Of a stretch of DNA of 8,688 nucleotides, positions 1 to 5,447 are shown piece after piece. Made by a program: the position numbers and the translations under genes. Source of the stretch: Sutterella sp. (GTDB taxonomy: Bacteria > Pseudomonadota > Gammaproteobacteria > Burkholderiales > Burkholderiaceae_F); contig JAHHRF010000070.1 in the NCBI GenBank assembly GCA_020025955.1, positions 1 to 8,688 of the forward strand, given 5' to 3'. The first letter of the stretch is position 1. Each line of letters starts with the position of its first letter. The notes beneath the pieces were generated by a model. It saw nothing but the letters and a program-made list of their open reading frames with translations. It was not told where the DNA came from and did not search any database.

Positions 1-59
1 TTAACGGCCACATAAACACGACGTACACGGTTAAATACCGTCTTAAAGGTTTTATTCAT
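1..59 (-). CDS. 5' end of an autotransporter/adhesin gene with an ESPR-type extended signal peptide (partial)
   Basis: Only the first 19 codons are present; the gene runs off the left edge. They read MNKTFKTVFNRVRRVYVAV. This fits the extended signal peptide region (ESPR, PF13018), whose pattern is Met-Asn-Lys, an aromatic residue, a hydrophobic/Asn core, one or two Arg, then an aromatic residue and a short Val/Ala stretch. ESPRs occur almost only on large type V secreted proteins (classical autotransporters, trimeric adhesins, TpsA exoproteins), where they precede the ordinary signal peptide and slow inner-membrane targeting. The product is therefore expected to be a large surface or secreted protein, but its passenger is not visible. 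The ATG at 59 is chosen because the motif starts exactly there. A weak purine stretch (AAGAGAG) ends about 10 nt upstream. The gene is preceded by an unusually long gene-free region. The main uncertainty is the shortness of the visible sequence. Confidence 0.72.
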   Translation of the reverse strand, partial: MNKTFKTVFNRVRRVYVAV

Positions 60-125
60 GGTCAGGAATCTCTCTTTAAAAATTAAAAGGTCCAAAAGAA
101 GGTGAATGACGTGATGAGTTTTTTG

Positions 126-161
126 GTTAAGACCCTTTAGATAAAAGGGGAAGGGCTTAAC
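126..161. repeat. Imperfect dyad with two mutually exclusive pairings
   Basis: The outer arms GTTAAG (126-131) and CTTAAC (156-161), with the inner arms CCCTT (133-137) and AAGGG (151-155), form an 11-bp stem interrupted by one bulged A at 132. The same left inner arm, CCCTTT (133-138), can instead pair with AAAGGG at 144-149. The element lies 67 to 102 bp upstream of the ESPR start codon. It could be an operator or a leader RNA structure. It is not followed by a clear T-run on either strand, so it is not an obvious terminator. Confidence 0.45.
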
Positions 162-193
162 GTTTTAACGGCCAAAAAGACCGATGATCCACC

Positions 194-230
194 TTGGGGG
201 AACCTTATCGAGAGCGCCTGATTGGGGGAA
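194..230. repeat. Direct repeat pair TTGGGGGAA
   Basis: The 9-mer TTGGGGGAA occurs at 194-202 and again at 222-230, with a 28-bp start-to-start distance, upstream of the ESPR gene. The pair could be protein-binding sites. Two 9-mers in a G-run-containing stretch are weak evidence. Confidence 0.3.
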
Positions 231-448
231 AGGTCAGGTTTTTGCTAAGGGTGTTTCTATGAATGACTTATTAGGAATGCCTCAAACTGACAAAACCCAA
301 AATGCATGAGTGACGAGATTTTGGAACTAATTCGTACACCGACAAAGTGTCGTAGATGAGTACCTTGTCGAAGATTTGGAAATGAAACACCATCCCAAAT
401 TTTGGTAATCGTTAAGGCATGAAAGTTGTGTGACGAATCTTTAAAGCG

Positions 449-469
449 CACACAAAATTCACACAAAAT
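449..469. repeat. Tandem CACACAAAAT repeat with 11-bp period
   Basis: CACACAAAAT occurs at 449-458 and again, perfectly, at 460-469, so the repeats lie on the same face of the helix. The complementary heptamer TTGTGTG sits at 426-432 and is an inverted partner of CACACAA in either copy. The second copy overlaps the candidate -10 element at 465-470. A regulator-binding site is plausible, but no named regulator is recognised. Confidence 0.4.
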
Positions 470-492
470 AAGTAAGCATTTTGTTTTGCAAA
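465..492 (-). promoter_or_regulatory. Candidate sigma-70-type promoter for the ESPR gene
   Basis: Reading the minus strand, a -35-like TTTGCA (492-487; 4 of 6 to consensus) is followed by a 16-bp spacer and a -10-like TATTTT (470-465; 4 of 6). Transcription from here would run left with a 5' leader of roughly 400 nt before the start codon at 59. This is a weak match found by eye in AT-rich DNA. Other start sites closer to the gene are equally possible. Confidence 0.2.
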
Positions 493-567
493 GCTGTCGC
501 TTAGTCGCAACGATAATGCCCGTCACTACTAGTGTCAGAGGGGGTGTGTCCTTGGGTTTGACCAGAA

Positions 568-594
568 ATTTCCCCTTGGGTCAAAGGGGGAAAT
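568..594. terminator. Second hairpin immediately after the rlhA terminator
   Basis: ATTTCCCC (568-575) pairs perfectly with GGGGAAAT (587-594). On the minus strand it directly follows the T-tract of the 599-636 terminator and is itself followed by TTTC. It may act as a back-up terminator. A competing inverted repeat, TTTGACC (557-563) with GGTCAAA (579-585), overlaps it. Confidence 0.35.
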
Positions 595-636
595 AAAAAA
601 CGGTCCGCCAACTCCATAGAGAATTGACGAACCGTT
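591..636 (-). terminator. Intrinsic terminator of the tatD-ankyrin-rlhA cluster
   Basis: On the minus strand, 22 bases after the rlhA stop codon, AACGGTTCGTCAATTC (636-621) pairs with GAGTTGGCGGACCGTT (614-599). All 16 positions pair, three of them as G-U wobbles, around a TCTATG hexaloop (620-615). The stem runs straight into TTTTATTT (598-591). Stem, small loop and T-tract directly downstream of the last gene fit a Rho-independent terminator. Confidence 0.85.
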
Positions 637-658
637 GGTGGTCTCGAGACAAATGCGC

Positions 659-2602
659 TTATGTCGCCTTCGTGAGGGTCATCTCGCAGGGGGTGCGACG
701 ACAATGGAAGTTCGCTTGGAAGCGATCCCCCTTAGCACTCACAAGGATTAAGGGCAGGGGCTTAAAGGCAGACTTCGGGAGCTTTTCCAACCACTCAGGG
801 TGGAACTTCAGCATCTTGGGACAGCGCTTTAAGCTTGCTCGAATGCAATGACGACACGTCATTAAGGCGGCGTTTTCAACGGGCACAATTTCAAAGGCAC
901 GCTGCGCGGTCTTCACCCCATGACGGCGGTAAAACGCGAGGGCTTTGGAGTTGGCAATGTTGGCGCGATAGTCCACCGATCCCTCCGCGTCCACGTTGGG
1001 GTAAAGGGCCCCGGGCACTTCCGGCAGACGCGTAGGCACCTCACGCAGTTCGTTTCGCATTTGGGTGAGTTCGGCTAAGGCATCACGACGAAGCATGTTC
1101 ACAACGCTTGCGGGCGCAAAGACCGTGAGGTCTTCCGGCACATTGATGGCTTTGGCCACATAGTGCGTGTCCCCTAAGCGATTCAAGTTTTTCTTGAGGG
1201 TCTCAAGGTTGCGCTCAGGGTTGCTCGCCTCATCCCAGGGAAGCGCCGCCGAGGCACTCGCCACATTGACCCCGTCGTCCACCAAGAGCGTAAAGGTCTT
1301 GGGGTGGTCTTCGAGGACAAAGGTGAGGGTGACGGGCACCTGCGTTTGCGCCGTATCACCCGAGAGCACGCGTTCAAAGGCGCGATCCAAATTGCGGGTT
1401 AATTGGGCGCCAGGCAAAAGCCCTTCCGGCATGGCGTTACGATCGCGTAACGTCACCGTCCAGAGCCCCGGACGACGCTCTTCAGCGGTGTTAATGCCTA
1501 AGCCTTGCATCTGATCGTCCGTATCTAAATAAAGGAGTCCATCGCCATTGGCTAAGGTTTGGCCTTTTTTGACACGAATCTCAAGACGACCTGGTGCCAC
1601 ACGTTCCACCATCCCAACGGCTTCCCCCGTGGACTTCGGGCCCTTGAGGTCCGCTAAGGCGTAAGGGGCACTGTAGTCACGCCCATGGGTAAAGTATTCG
1701 GTCTGACCGCGTCGGAAGGTTTTGGCGGGATTGGGCGCAAAATTAAGCGTGGTGACGGCGCCAGACGTCCGCGTAAATTCCGGGTGCTCTGCCATAAAGG
1801 CATCGAGCTTCTGGCGGTACCACGCGGTGATGTTTTTCACATAACTCACGTCCTTTAAGCGCCCTTCAATCTTGAAGGAGCGCACCCCAGCAGCAATCAA
1901 GTCCGCGAGGTTTTCCGTCTGGTCATTGTCTTTAAGGCTTAAGACGTGGGAACGCGTTTGGATCAGTTCTTCTTTTCCGTCGTCCGTCGTCTGATAAACG
2001 TCATAGGGGAGGCGGCAAAGCTGGGCACATTCCCCACGGTTAGCACTGCGCCCACGGGTAGCCTCAGAGATAAAGCACTGTCCCGAATAAGAAACGCAAA
2101 GGGCGCCATGCACAAAGTATTCAATGCGAGCGCGCGGCATCGCATCAAAGCACGCTTTGATTTCTGTGAGGTTTAATTCACGCGCCAAAACCACTTGGGA
2201 AAAGCCCACGTCGTCCAAGAACTTCGCTTTCTCGGGCGTACGAATATCGCACTGGGTACTTGCGTGAATTTCGATATTGGGGAGCGGCCCCTCTAAGAGC
2301 CCCATATCCTGAATGATCAAGGCATCAACCCCGACCTTGGCGAGATCAAACGCCAACGAGCGCGCAGCTTCAATTTCGTTTTCTTTTAAGAGCGTATTTA
2401 AGGTCACATAAATACGCGCATTGATTTGGTGCGCGGCCTCACACAAGGTGCGAATGTCGTCCAAGGGGTTGCCCGCCTGATGGCGAGCCCCAAAGCTTTG
2501 GGCACCAATGTATACCGCGTCCGCGCCGTGCGCTAACGCCGCCAAGCCCGTGGCTAAGTCTTTAGCCGGGGCAAGGAGTTCCAGGGTGTTTTGAGAATCC
2601 AT
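659..2602 (-). CDS. rlhA: RlhA-like U32 family protein, 23S rRNA C2501 hydroxylation
   Basis: The 647-residue product is close in length to E. coli RlhA (YdcP, about 653 residues), which makes 5-hydroxycytidine at position 2501 of 23S rRNA. The N-terminal U32 module starts at once with LELLAPAKD and has GADAVYIG near residues 26-33. The U32 signature lies at 161-179 (E161, F163, G166, C169, G174, C176, S179), followed by C192 and C196. These four Cys resemble the iron-sulfur ligands of the U32 proteins UbiU and UbiV. A DUF3656-like middle region (about 320-520) and a C-terminal Cys-rich tail (C583, C586, C594, C634, C639, ending near CEM) separate it from the shorter TrhP/YegQ type. The name 'peptidase' is historical; no protease triad is evident. 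The ATG at 2602 fits the conserved N-terminus, but no Shine-Dalgarno sequence precedes it (upstream is pyrimidine-rich). It starts 21 bp after the ankyrin gene and ends at a strong terminator. Confidence 0.88.
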   Translation of the reverse strand: MDSQNTLELLAPAKDLATGLAALAHGADAVYIGAQSFGARHQAGNPLDDIRTLCEAAHQINARIYVTLNTLLKENEIEAARSLAFDLAKVGVDALIIQDMGLLEGPLPNIEIHASTQCDIRTPEKAKFLDDVGFSQVVLARELNLTEIKACFDAMPRARIEYFVHGALCVSYSGQCFISEATRGRSANRGECAQLCRLPYDVYQTTDDGKEELIQTRSHVLSLKDNDQTENLADLIAAGVRSFKIEGRLKDVSYVKNITAWYRQKLDAFMAEHPEFTRTSGAVTTLNFAPNPAKTFRRGQTEYFTHGRDYSAPYALADLKGPKSTGEAVGMVERVAPGRLEIRVKKGQTLANGDGLLYLDTDDQMQGLGINTAEERRPGLWTVTLRDRNAMPEGLLPGAQLTRNLDRAFERVLSGDTAQTQVPVTLTFVLEDHPKTFTLLVDDGVNVASASAALPWDEASNPERNLETLKKNLNRLGDTHYVAKAINVPEDLTVFAPASVVNMLRRDALAELTQMRNELREVPTRLPEVPGALYPNVDAEGSVDYRANIANSKALAFYRRHGVKTAQRAFEIVPVENAALMTCRHCIRASLKRCPKMLKFHPEWLEKLPKSAFKPLPLILVSAKGDRFQANFHCRRTPCEMTLTKAT

Positions 2603-2623
2603 GGGGTCGGAAGGAAAGAAAAC

Positions 2624-3355
2624 TTAGGACTGGGGGTCGAGCACGTTTAAGCGAAACGCGGGTTTCACTTTGTCGGCTTCGTAGGGGTGAATTAAGCCTT
2701 TGACCGCACACTTTTCAATCGCTAAAAAGTCAGCCAAGGCCGTGTCCCCGGCATTTCGGGCAAAGTCCGCCGGACTCATCCCTTCTTTGGTGCACACGTC
2801 ACGGTACGCCCCTTGACGAAGGAGCCATTCGACGGCGTTGCGGTTGGGCGCACGTGCCGCCATCATCAAAGGCGTCACGCCCGAACTCGTCTGAGCGTTC
2901 ACGTCCGCTCCTAAACTTTTTAAGCGTTCCATCATGGGGATACTCCCCGCGGTGGCGGCATAGTGAATGGGCGACCACCCCGTGGCCTTCACGGGCGAGG
3001 CCCCACGCGCTAAGAGGGCGTCGACGTGCTTTTCGTCTTCACGAAAGACCGCCATCATCAAAGGGGACTCTCCCATACGGTTTTCTAAGACAACGCTTAC
3101 CTTAGGGTTTTGTAAGAGGGCATCCACCGCGTCATAGCTTTCCGAGCGAAACGCAAACGTTAACGGCGTATCGCCATTCGCGAAACGGGAATTGGGTTCT
3201 GCGCCACGCAAAAACGCTAAACGAATGTCCGCGGGGTTATTGTTTTTAATCCCGTAACGAAGGGCTTCGTTGGGGGAGAGATCGTCGGCCCAGGCAGTTT
3301 GCGTCCCAAGAAGGATCGCTAAGACCAGGCTTAATCGCGCAAAAAGAGTTTTCAT
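2624..3355 (-). CDS. Exported ankyrin-repeat protein
   Basis: The product has 243 residues when started at the ATG at 3355. This start gives a typical Sec signal peptide: K2, R7, a hydrophobic core at about 8-19 and an AWA-DD cleavage site after residue 23. It also places AGGGA 7 nt upstream. A TTG at 3373 would add six residues and spoil the signal, so it was rejected. The mature part is almost all ankyrin repeats, with the repeat-opening motifs GDTPLTFAF (61), GESPLMMAV (95), GWSPIHYAA (126), GVTPLMMAA (159) and GMSPADFAR (192), plus a degenerate first repeat at about 28-58. The protein is probably periplasmic and acts through protein-protein contacts; its partner is unknown. It starts 23 bp after tatD and ends 21 bp before rlhA, so the three are probably co-transcribed. 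Ankyrin genes next to tatD are a recurring betaproteobacterial arrangement, to my knowledge. Confidence 0.88.
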   Translation of the reverse strand: MKTLFARLSLVLAILLGTQTAWADDLSPNEALRYGIKNNNPADIRLAFLRGAEPNSRFANGDTPLTFAFRSESYDAVDALLQNPKVSVVLENRMGESPLMMAVFREDEKHVDALLARGASPVKATGWSPIHYAATAGSIPMMERLKSLGADVNAQTSSGVTPLMMAARAPNRNAVEWLLRQGAYRDVCTKEGMSPADFARNAGDTALADFLAIEKCAVKGLIHPYEADKVKPAFRLNVLDPQS

Positions 3356-3378
3356 TGAAATGTCCCTATCCAAGTCGC

Positions 3379-4152
3379 TTACGGGAGGTTAAAGAGGCGG
3401 CGGGTGTTAGCCGTGGTGGCAGCAATCACGTCGTCGACGGAGAGGCCACGCAAATCTGCATGACACTGGGCAATCGCCCCCGTCATCGTGGGCTCGCAAC
3501 GGCGCCCGCGATGGGGAACGGGCGCCATAAAGGGGCAGTCCGTTTCTAAAAGCAGACGATCCAAGGGGATGGCTAAGCTAATCTCGCGCAAGGTGTCGTT
3601 ACGTTTAAAGGTGAGGCTTCCTGTAAAGCTCACGTGTCCACCAAGGTCCACCGCTCGACGGGCATTTTCCATATTGCCCGTGTAGCAATGCATGACAAAA
3701 CCTAAGTCGCCCGCGCCATGGGCTTCGAGAATGTCTAAGCTTTCCGCTTCGGCATCACGCGCATGGATGATCAAGGGTTTCTGAGCGAGTTTCGCGGCTT
3801 CAATATGGCGGATAAAGCGTTCTGTTTGCCAATGAGGACGGTCTTTGTGCCAGTAGTAGTCAAGCCCCGTTTCGCCGACGGCTACCATGCCGGGACGGCT
3901 GGCCACTTCCGCGATTTCTTCCACGCTCGGTTCACGGTTGCCAGCGTATTCCGGATGCAAGGCCCAGGCACCCCAGATAAAGCCGGGGTACTTTTCAACG
4001 AGTTCGGTGACTTCAATTAAGTCTTGGTCATCACAGGCGACCGTAATGGTGCCCGCCATGCCCGCAGCTTTCATGCGAGCGATAACCTCATGAATATCGT
4101 CTTTAAAGGCCTCGTTATTGAGGTGGGCGTGCGAATCAAATAAACCAGTCAT
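3379..4152 (-). CDS. tatD: TatD-family metal-dependent deoxyribonuclease/hydrolase
   Basis: The 257-residue product matches the usual family length (about 255-265). It is a TIM-barrel amidohydrolase-type enzyme expected to use two divalent metals for DNA 3'-end trimming in the cytoplasm, in repair or turnover. The metal-ligand motifs are all present: FDSHAH (H8, H10), GETGLDYY (E94), IIHARDA (H130), MHCYTG (H155) and ETDCPFMAP (D205), followed by VPHRG. The GETGLDYY and APVPHRG wording is closer to the YcfH branch than to E. coli TatD itself, so the symbol marks the family. The ATG at 4152 puts FDSHAH at residue 5, as usual. A TTG at 4173 would add seven residues. Neither start has a Shine-Dalgarno sequence. 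The gene follows the terminator of the efflux operon and is the first of the tatD-ankyrin-rlhA cluster. Confidence 0.9.
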   Translation of the reverse strand: MTGLFDSHAHLNNEAFKDDIHEVIARMKAAGMAGTITVACDDQDLIEVTELVEKYPGFIWGAWALHPEYAGNREPSVEEIAEVASRPGMVAVGETGLDYYWHKDRPHWQTERFIRHIEAAKLAQKPLIIHARDAEAESLDILEAHGAGDLGFVMHCYTGNMENARRAVDLGGHVSFTGSLTFKRNDTLREISLAIPLDRLLLETDCPFMAPVPHRGRRCEPTMTGAIAQCHADLRGLSVDDVIAATTANTRRLFNLP

Positions 4153-4189
4153 CCAACAGTAACCATCAAGCAAACAAAAGCAAAAGCAT

Positions 4190-4205
4190 CCCTTCTAAAA
4201 AAGGG
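4190..4205. repeat. Small hairpin between the efflux operon terminator and tatD
   Basis: CCCTT (4190-4194) pairs with AAGGG (4201-4205) around TCTAAAA-type loop bases. On the minus strand it follows the main terminator stem and includes its T-run, so it can reinforce termination or sit at the 5' end of the tatD transcript. With only 5 bp it is weak alone. Confidence 0.3.
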
Positions 4206-4252
4206 AAACGGGCGTCCGAGTGTTCAGACGCCCGAGCCTCTTTCCTAAGAGG
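4195..4252 (-). terminator. Terminator of the efflux operon, preceded by a second hairpin
   Basis: On the minus strand, after the permease stop, CCTCTT-AGGA-AAGAGG (4252-4237) forms a perfect 6-bp hairpin. It is followed after two bases by CGGGCGTC (4234-4227) pairing with GACGCCCG (4216-4209), an 8-bp GC-rich stem. That stem can extend inward by two pairs past a C/A mismatch. The sequence then reads TTTCCCTTTTTT (4208-4197), a broken T-tract. A strong GC stem with T-rich downstream sequence fits an intrinsic terminator ending the OMP-adaptor-permease-permease transcript and separating it from tatD. Confidence 0.78.
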
Positions 4253-4277
4253 GATGAGTTTACGCGAAAAACCGACT

Positions 4278-5447
4278 TTATTGGGTGGGAGCCCGACGGT
4301 ATTTCGGTATCAACGCGTAAGTGACGAGGAGGTAGGCCAAACTCAAGAGCCCCAACTGCGCCACGGGCCAGACGAGACGGTCATAGCTCGCCCCATCTTG
4401 ACTCACCGCCACGATCGCGCGAATGGCAGGGGTCGTAGGAAAGAGCTGCGCAATCGCTGCCACAATCGGGTTATCCAAGTTTTGGGCGGGCCACACGGCG
4501 CCCGAGATAAAGAGCGCCGGGGCACTCGTTAAGACCACCAACTGACAGGTCCAACGATTGGACCCCATCACAAAGGTAATGGCAAAACCCATGCTCACAA
4601 TGGCAGCGCAGTAGACCGCCCCAATCAAGAACGTGGGACCCACCTTCTCGAGACTGCCAAACTGATAGAGCCAGAAGTCAAAGCCTTCCATGTAGGTAAA
4701 CCAAAACATGGCGACCATCCAGTAGCTCATCCAAACCGGGAACCCTGCGCGCACGGGCGAGGCTAAGGCGTCTTCTAACACCTTGGGGCGCTCACGACGA
4801 ATGAGCCAACCGCCCACACTTAAGGTGACGGCCATGAGCATCACCGCTTGCAAAATCATGGGGCTCACCACGGGAACCGTGTAGTTGGCGTAGCCATTGA
4901 TTTCGTTAAAGCGGTAGTTAATGAGGAGTTCTGGCGGTTTATTGAGCTGCTGCGTCAAAATCGCCCCCGGGGTCCCGGGCGCATAGACGTTCGCCATTGA
5001 TAAGCGTTTTTCGTTATTCGTAATGGCGGCGGCGACGGCCGCATAAATCGCACGGCCCTTTACGGGAAACGCGCCATTGGCGATTAAGGTCACAGGGGCA
5101 TTGTCCCCATGGCTCAAACGCTTTTCAAAGTCCGACTCAATGATTAAGAGGGCGGGGACGTCATTTCGGGAGAGCGCTGTTTTCGCTAACGCCGTATCGC
5201 TCATCACAAACGCTAAGTCCACCGTGGGGGTCGACTCAATGGTGTTAATCATGCGACGTGACGCCGAGGTGCGATCCAAATCCAAGACCCCCAACGGAAT
5301 GTGGGTCATGGTTTGGTTTAAGTAGGGCCACGCGTAGAAAATCAAATAGCCTGCTACCGCAATCACAAAGACTGCAAACGTGTCGCGCGTAAAGATCGCC
5401 GCCTTTAACGTTTCTTTGACCGTGGAGAAAAAGCTTTTCAGACTCAT
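4278..5447 (-). CDS. ABC-2 type permease, second of a pair, efflux system
   Basis: The 389-residue product is an inner-membrane permease of the ABC-2 type (ABC2_membrane_3 / YbhR-YhhJ class). Membrane segments read by eye are at about 23-44, 190-215, 238-260, 271-294, 301-320 and 360-380. A large periplasmic domain (about 45-188) lies between the first two and opens with HIPLGVLDLDRTSASRR, a hallmark of this class. FPTTPAIRA (336-344) before the last helix is the usual ABC-2 C-terminal motif. There is no Walker A or ABC signature, so it cannot bind ATP itself. The ATG at 5447 overlaps the previous stop (ATGA), and AAGGAG lies 7 nt upstream, so translation is coupled to the first permease and the two probably form a heterodimer. 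It is the last gene before the terminator at 4209-4234. The substrate is unknown; drugs, dyes or an envelope component are all possible. Confidence 0.88.
   Translation of the reverse strand: MSLKSFFSTVKETLKAAIFTRDTFAVFVIAVAGYLIFYAWPYLNQTMTHIPLGVLDLDRTSASRRMINTIESTPTVDLAFVMSDTALAKTALSRNDVPALLIIESDFEKRLSHGDNAPVTLIANGAFPVKGRAIYAAVAAAITNNEKRLSMANVYAPGTPGAILTQQLNKPPELLINYRFNEINGYANYTVPVVSPMILQAVMLMAVTLSVGGWLIRRERPKVLEDALASPVRAGFPVWMSYWMVAMFWFTYMEGFDFWLYQFGSLEKVGPTFLIGAVYCAAIVSMGFAITFVMGSNRWTCQLVVLTSAPALFISGAVWPAQNLDNPIVAAIAQLFPTTPAIRAIVAVSQDGASYDRLVWPVAQLGLLSLAYLLVTYALIPKYRRAPTQ

Larger units (their letters stand above)
60..598. other. Long gene-free, low-GC intergenic region upstream of the ESPR gene
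   Basis: This stretch lies between the terminator of the rlhA cluster and the start of the ESPR gene. Open frames in it are short, lack ribosome binding sites and have no recognisable protein family. GC is about 37% over 241-480 by hand count, well below the flanking coding DNA. It contains a dyad at 126-161, two copies of TTGGGGGAA at 194-202 and 222-230, a small hairpin CGACA-AAG-TGTCG at 340-352, tandem CACACAAAAT repeats at 449-469 and a weak promoter-like element at 465-492. It most likely serves as promoter and 5' leader for the ESPR gene, or is a decayed insertion. No tRNA, rRNA or known riboswitch was recognised. Confidence 0.6.

Noticed and set aside
1..174. 10-mer TTAACGGCCA at 1-10 and 165-174
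   Set aside because: One copy lies in ESPR codons; a single 10-bp match in AT-rich surroundings is probably chance.
306..359. Plus-strand mini-frame beginning MSDEILELIRTPTKCRR
   Set aside because: Codon-like appearance, but only 17 codons, no Shine-Dalgarno sequence and no plus-strand gene downstream for it to lead. It could be a remnant of a decayed gene; this cannot be supported.
428..442. Possible CRP-like TGTGA half site
   Set aside because: Only one half (TGTGA) is present; the second half is missing at the required spacing.
257..526. 89-codon minus-strand open frame starting with GTG
   Set aside because: No ribosome binding site, no recognisable domain, unusual Cys/His/Phe-rich composition and lower GC than the real genes; more likely chance or a remnant.
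501..704. 67-codon minus-strand frame across the end of rlhA and its terminator
   Set aside because: Overlaps the rlhA C-terminus in another frame and runs through the intrinsic terminator; a shadow.
1167..1514. 115-codon plus-strand frame
   Set aside because: Antisense to rlhA, no ribosome binding site, low-complexity composition; a shadow.
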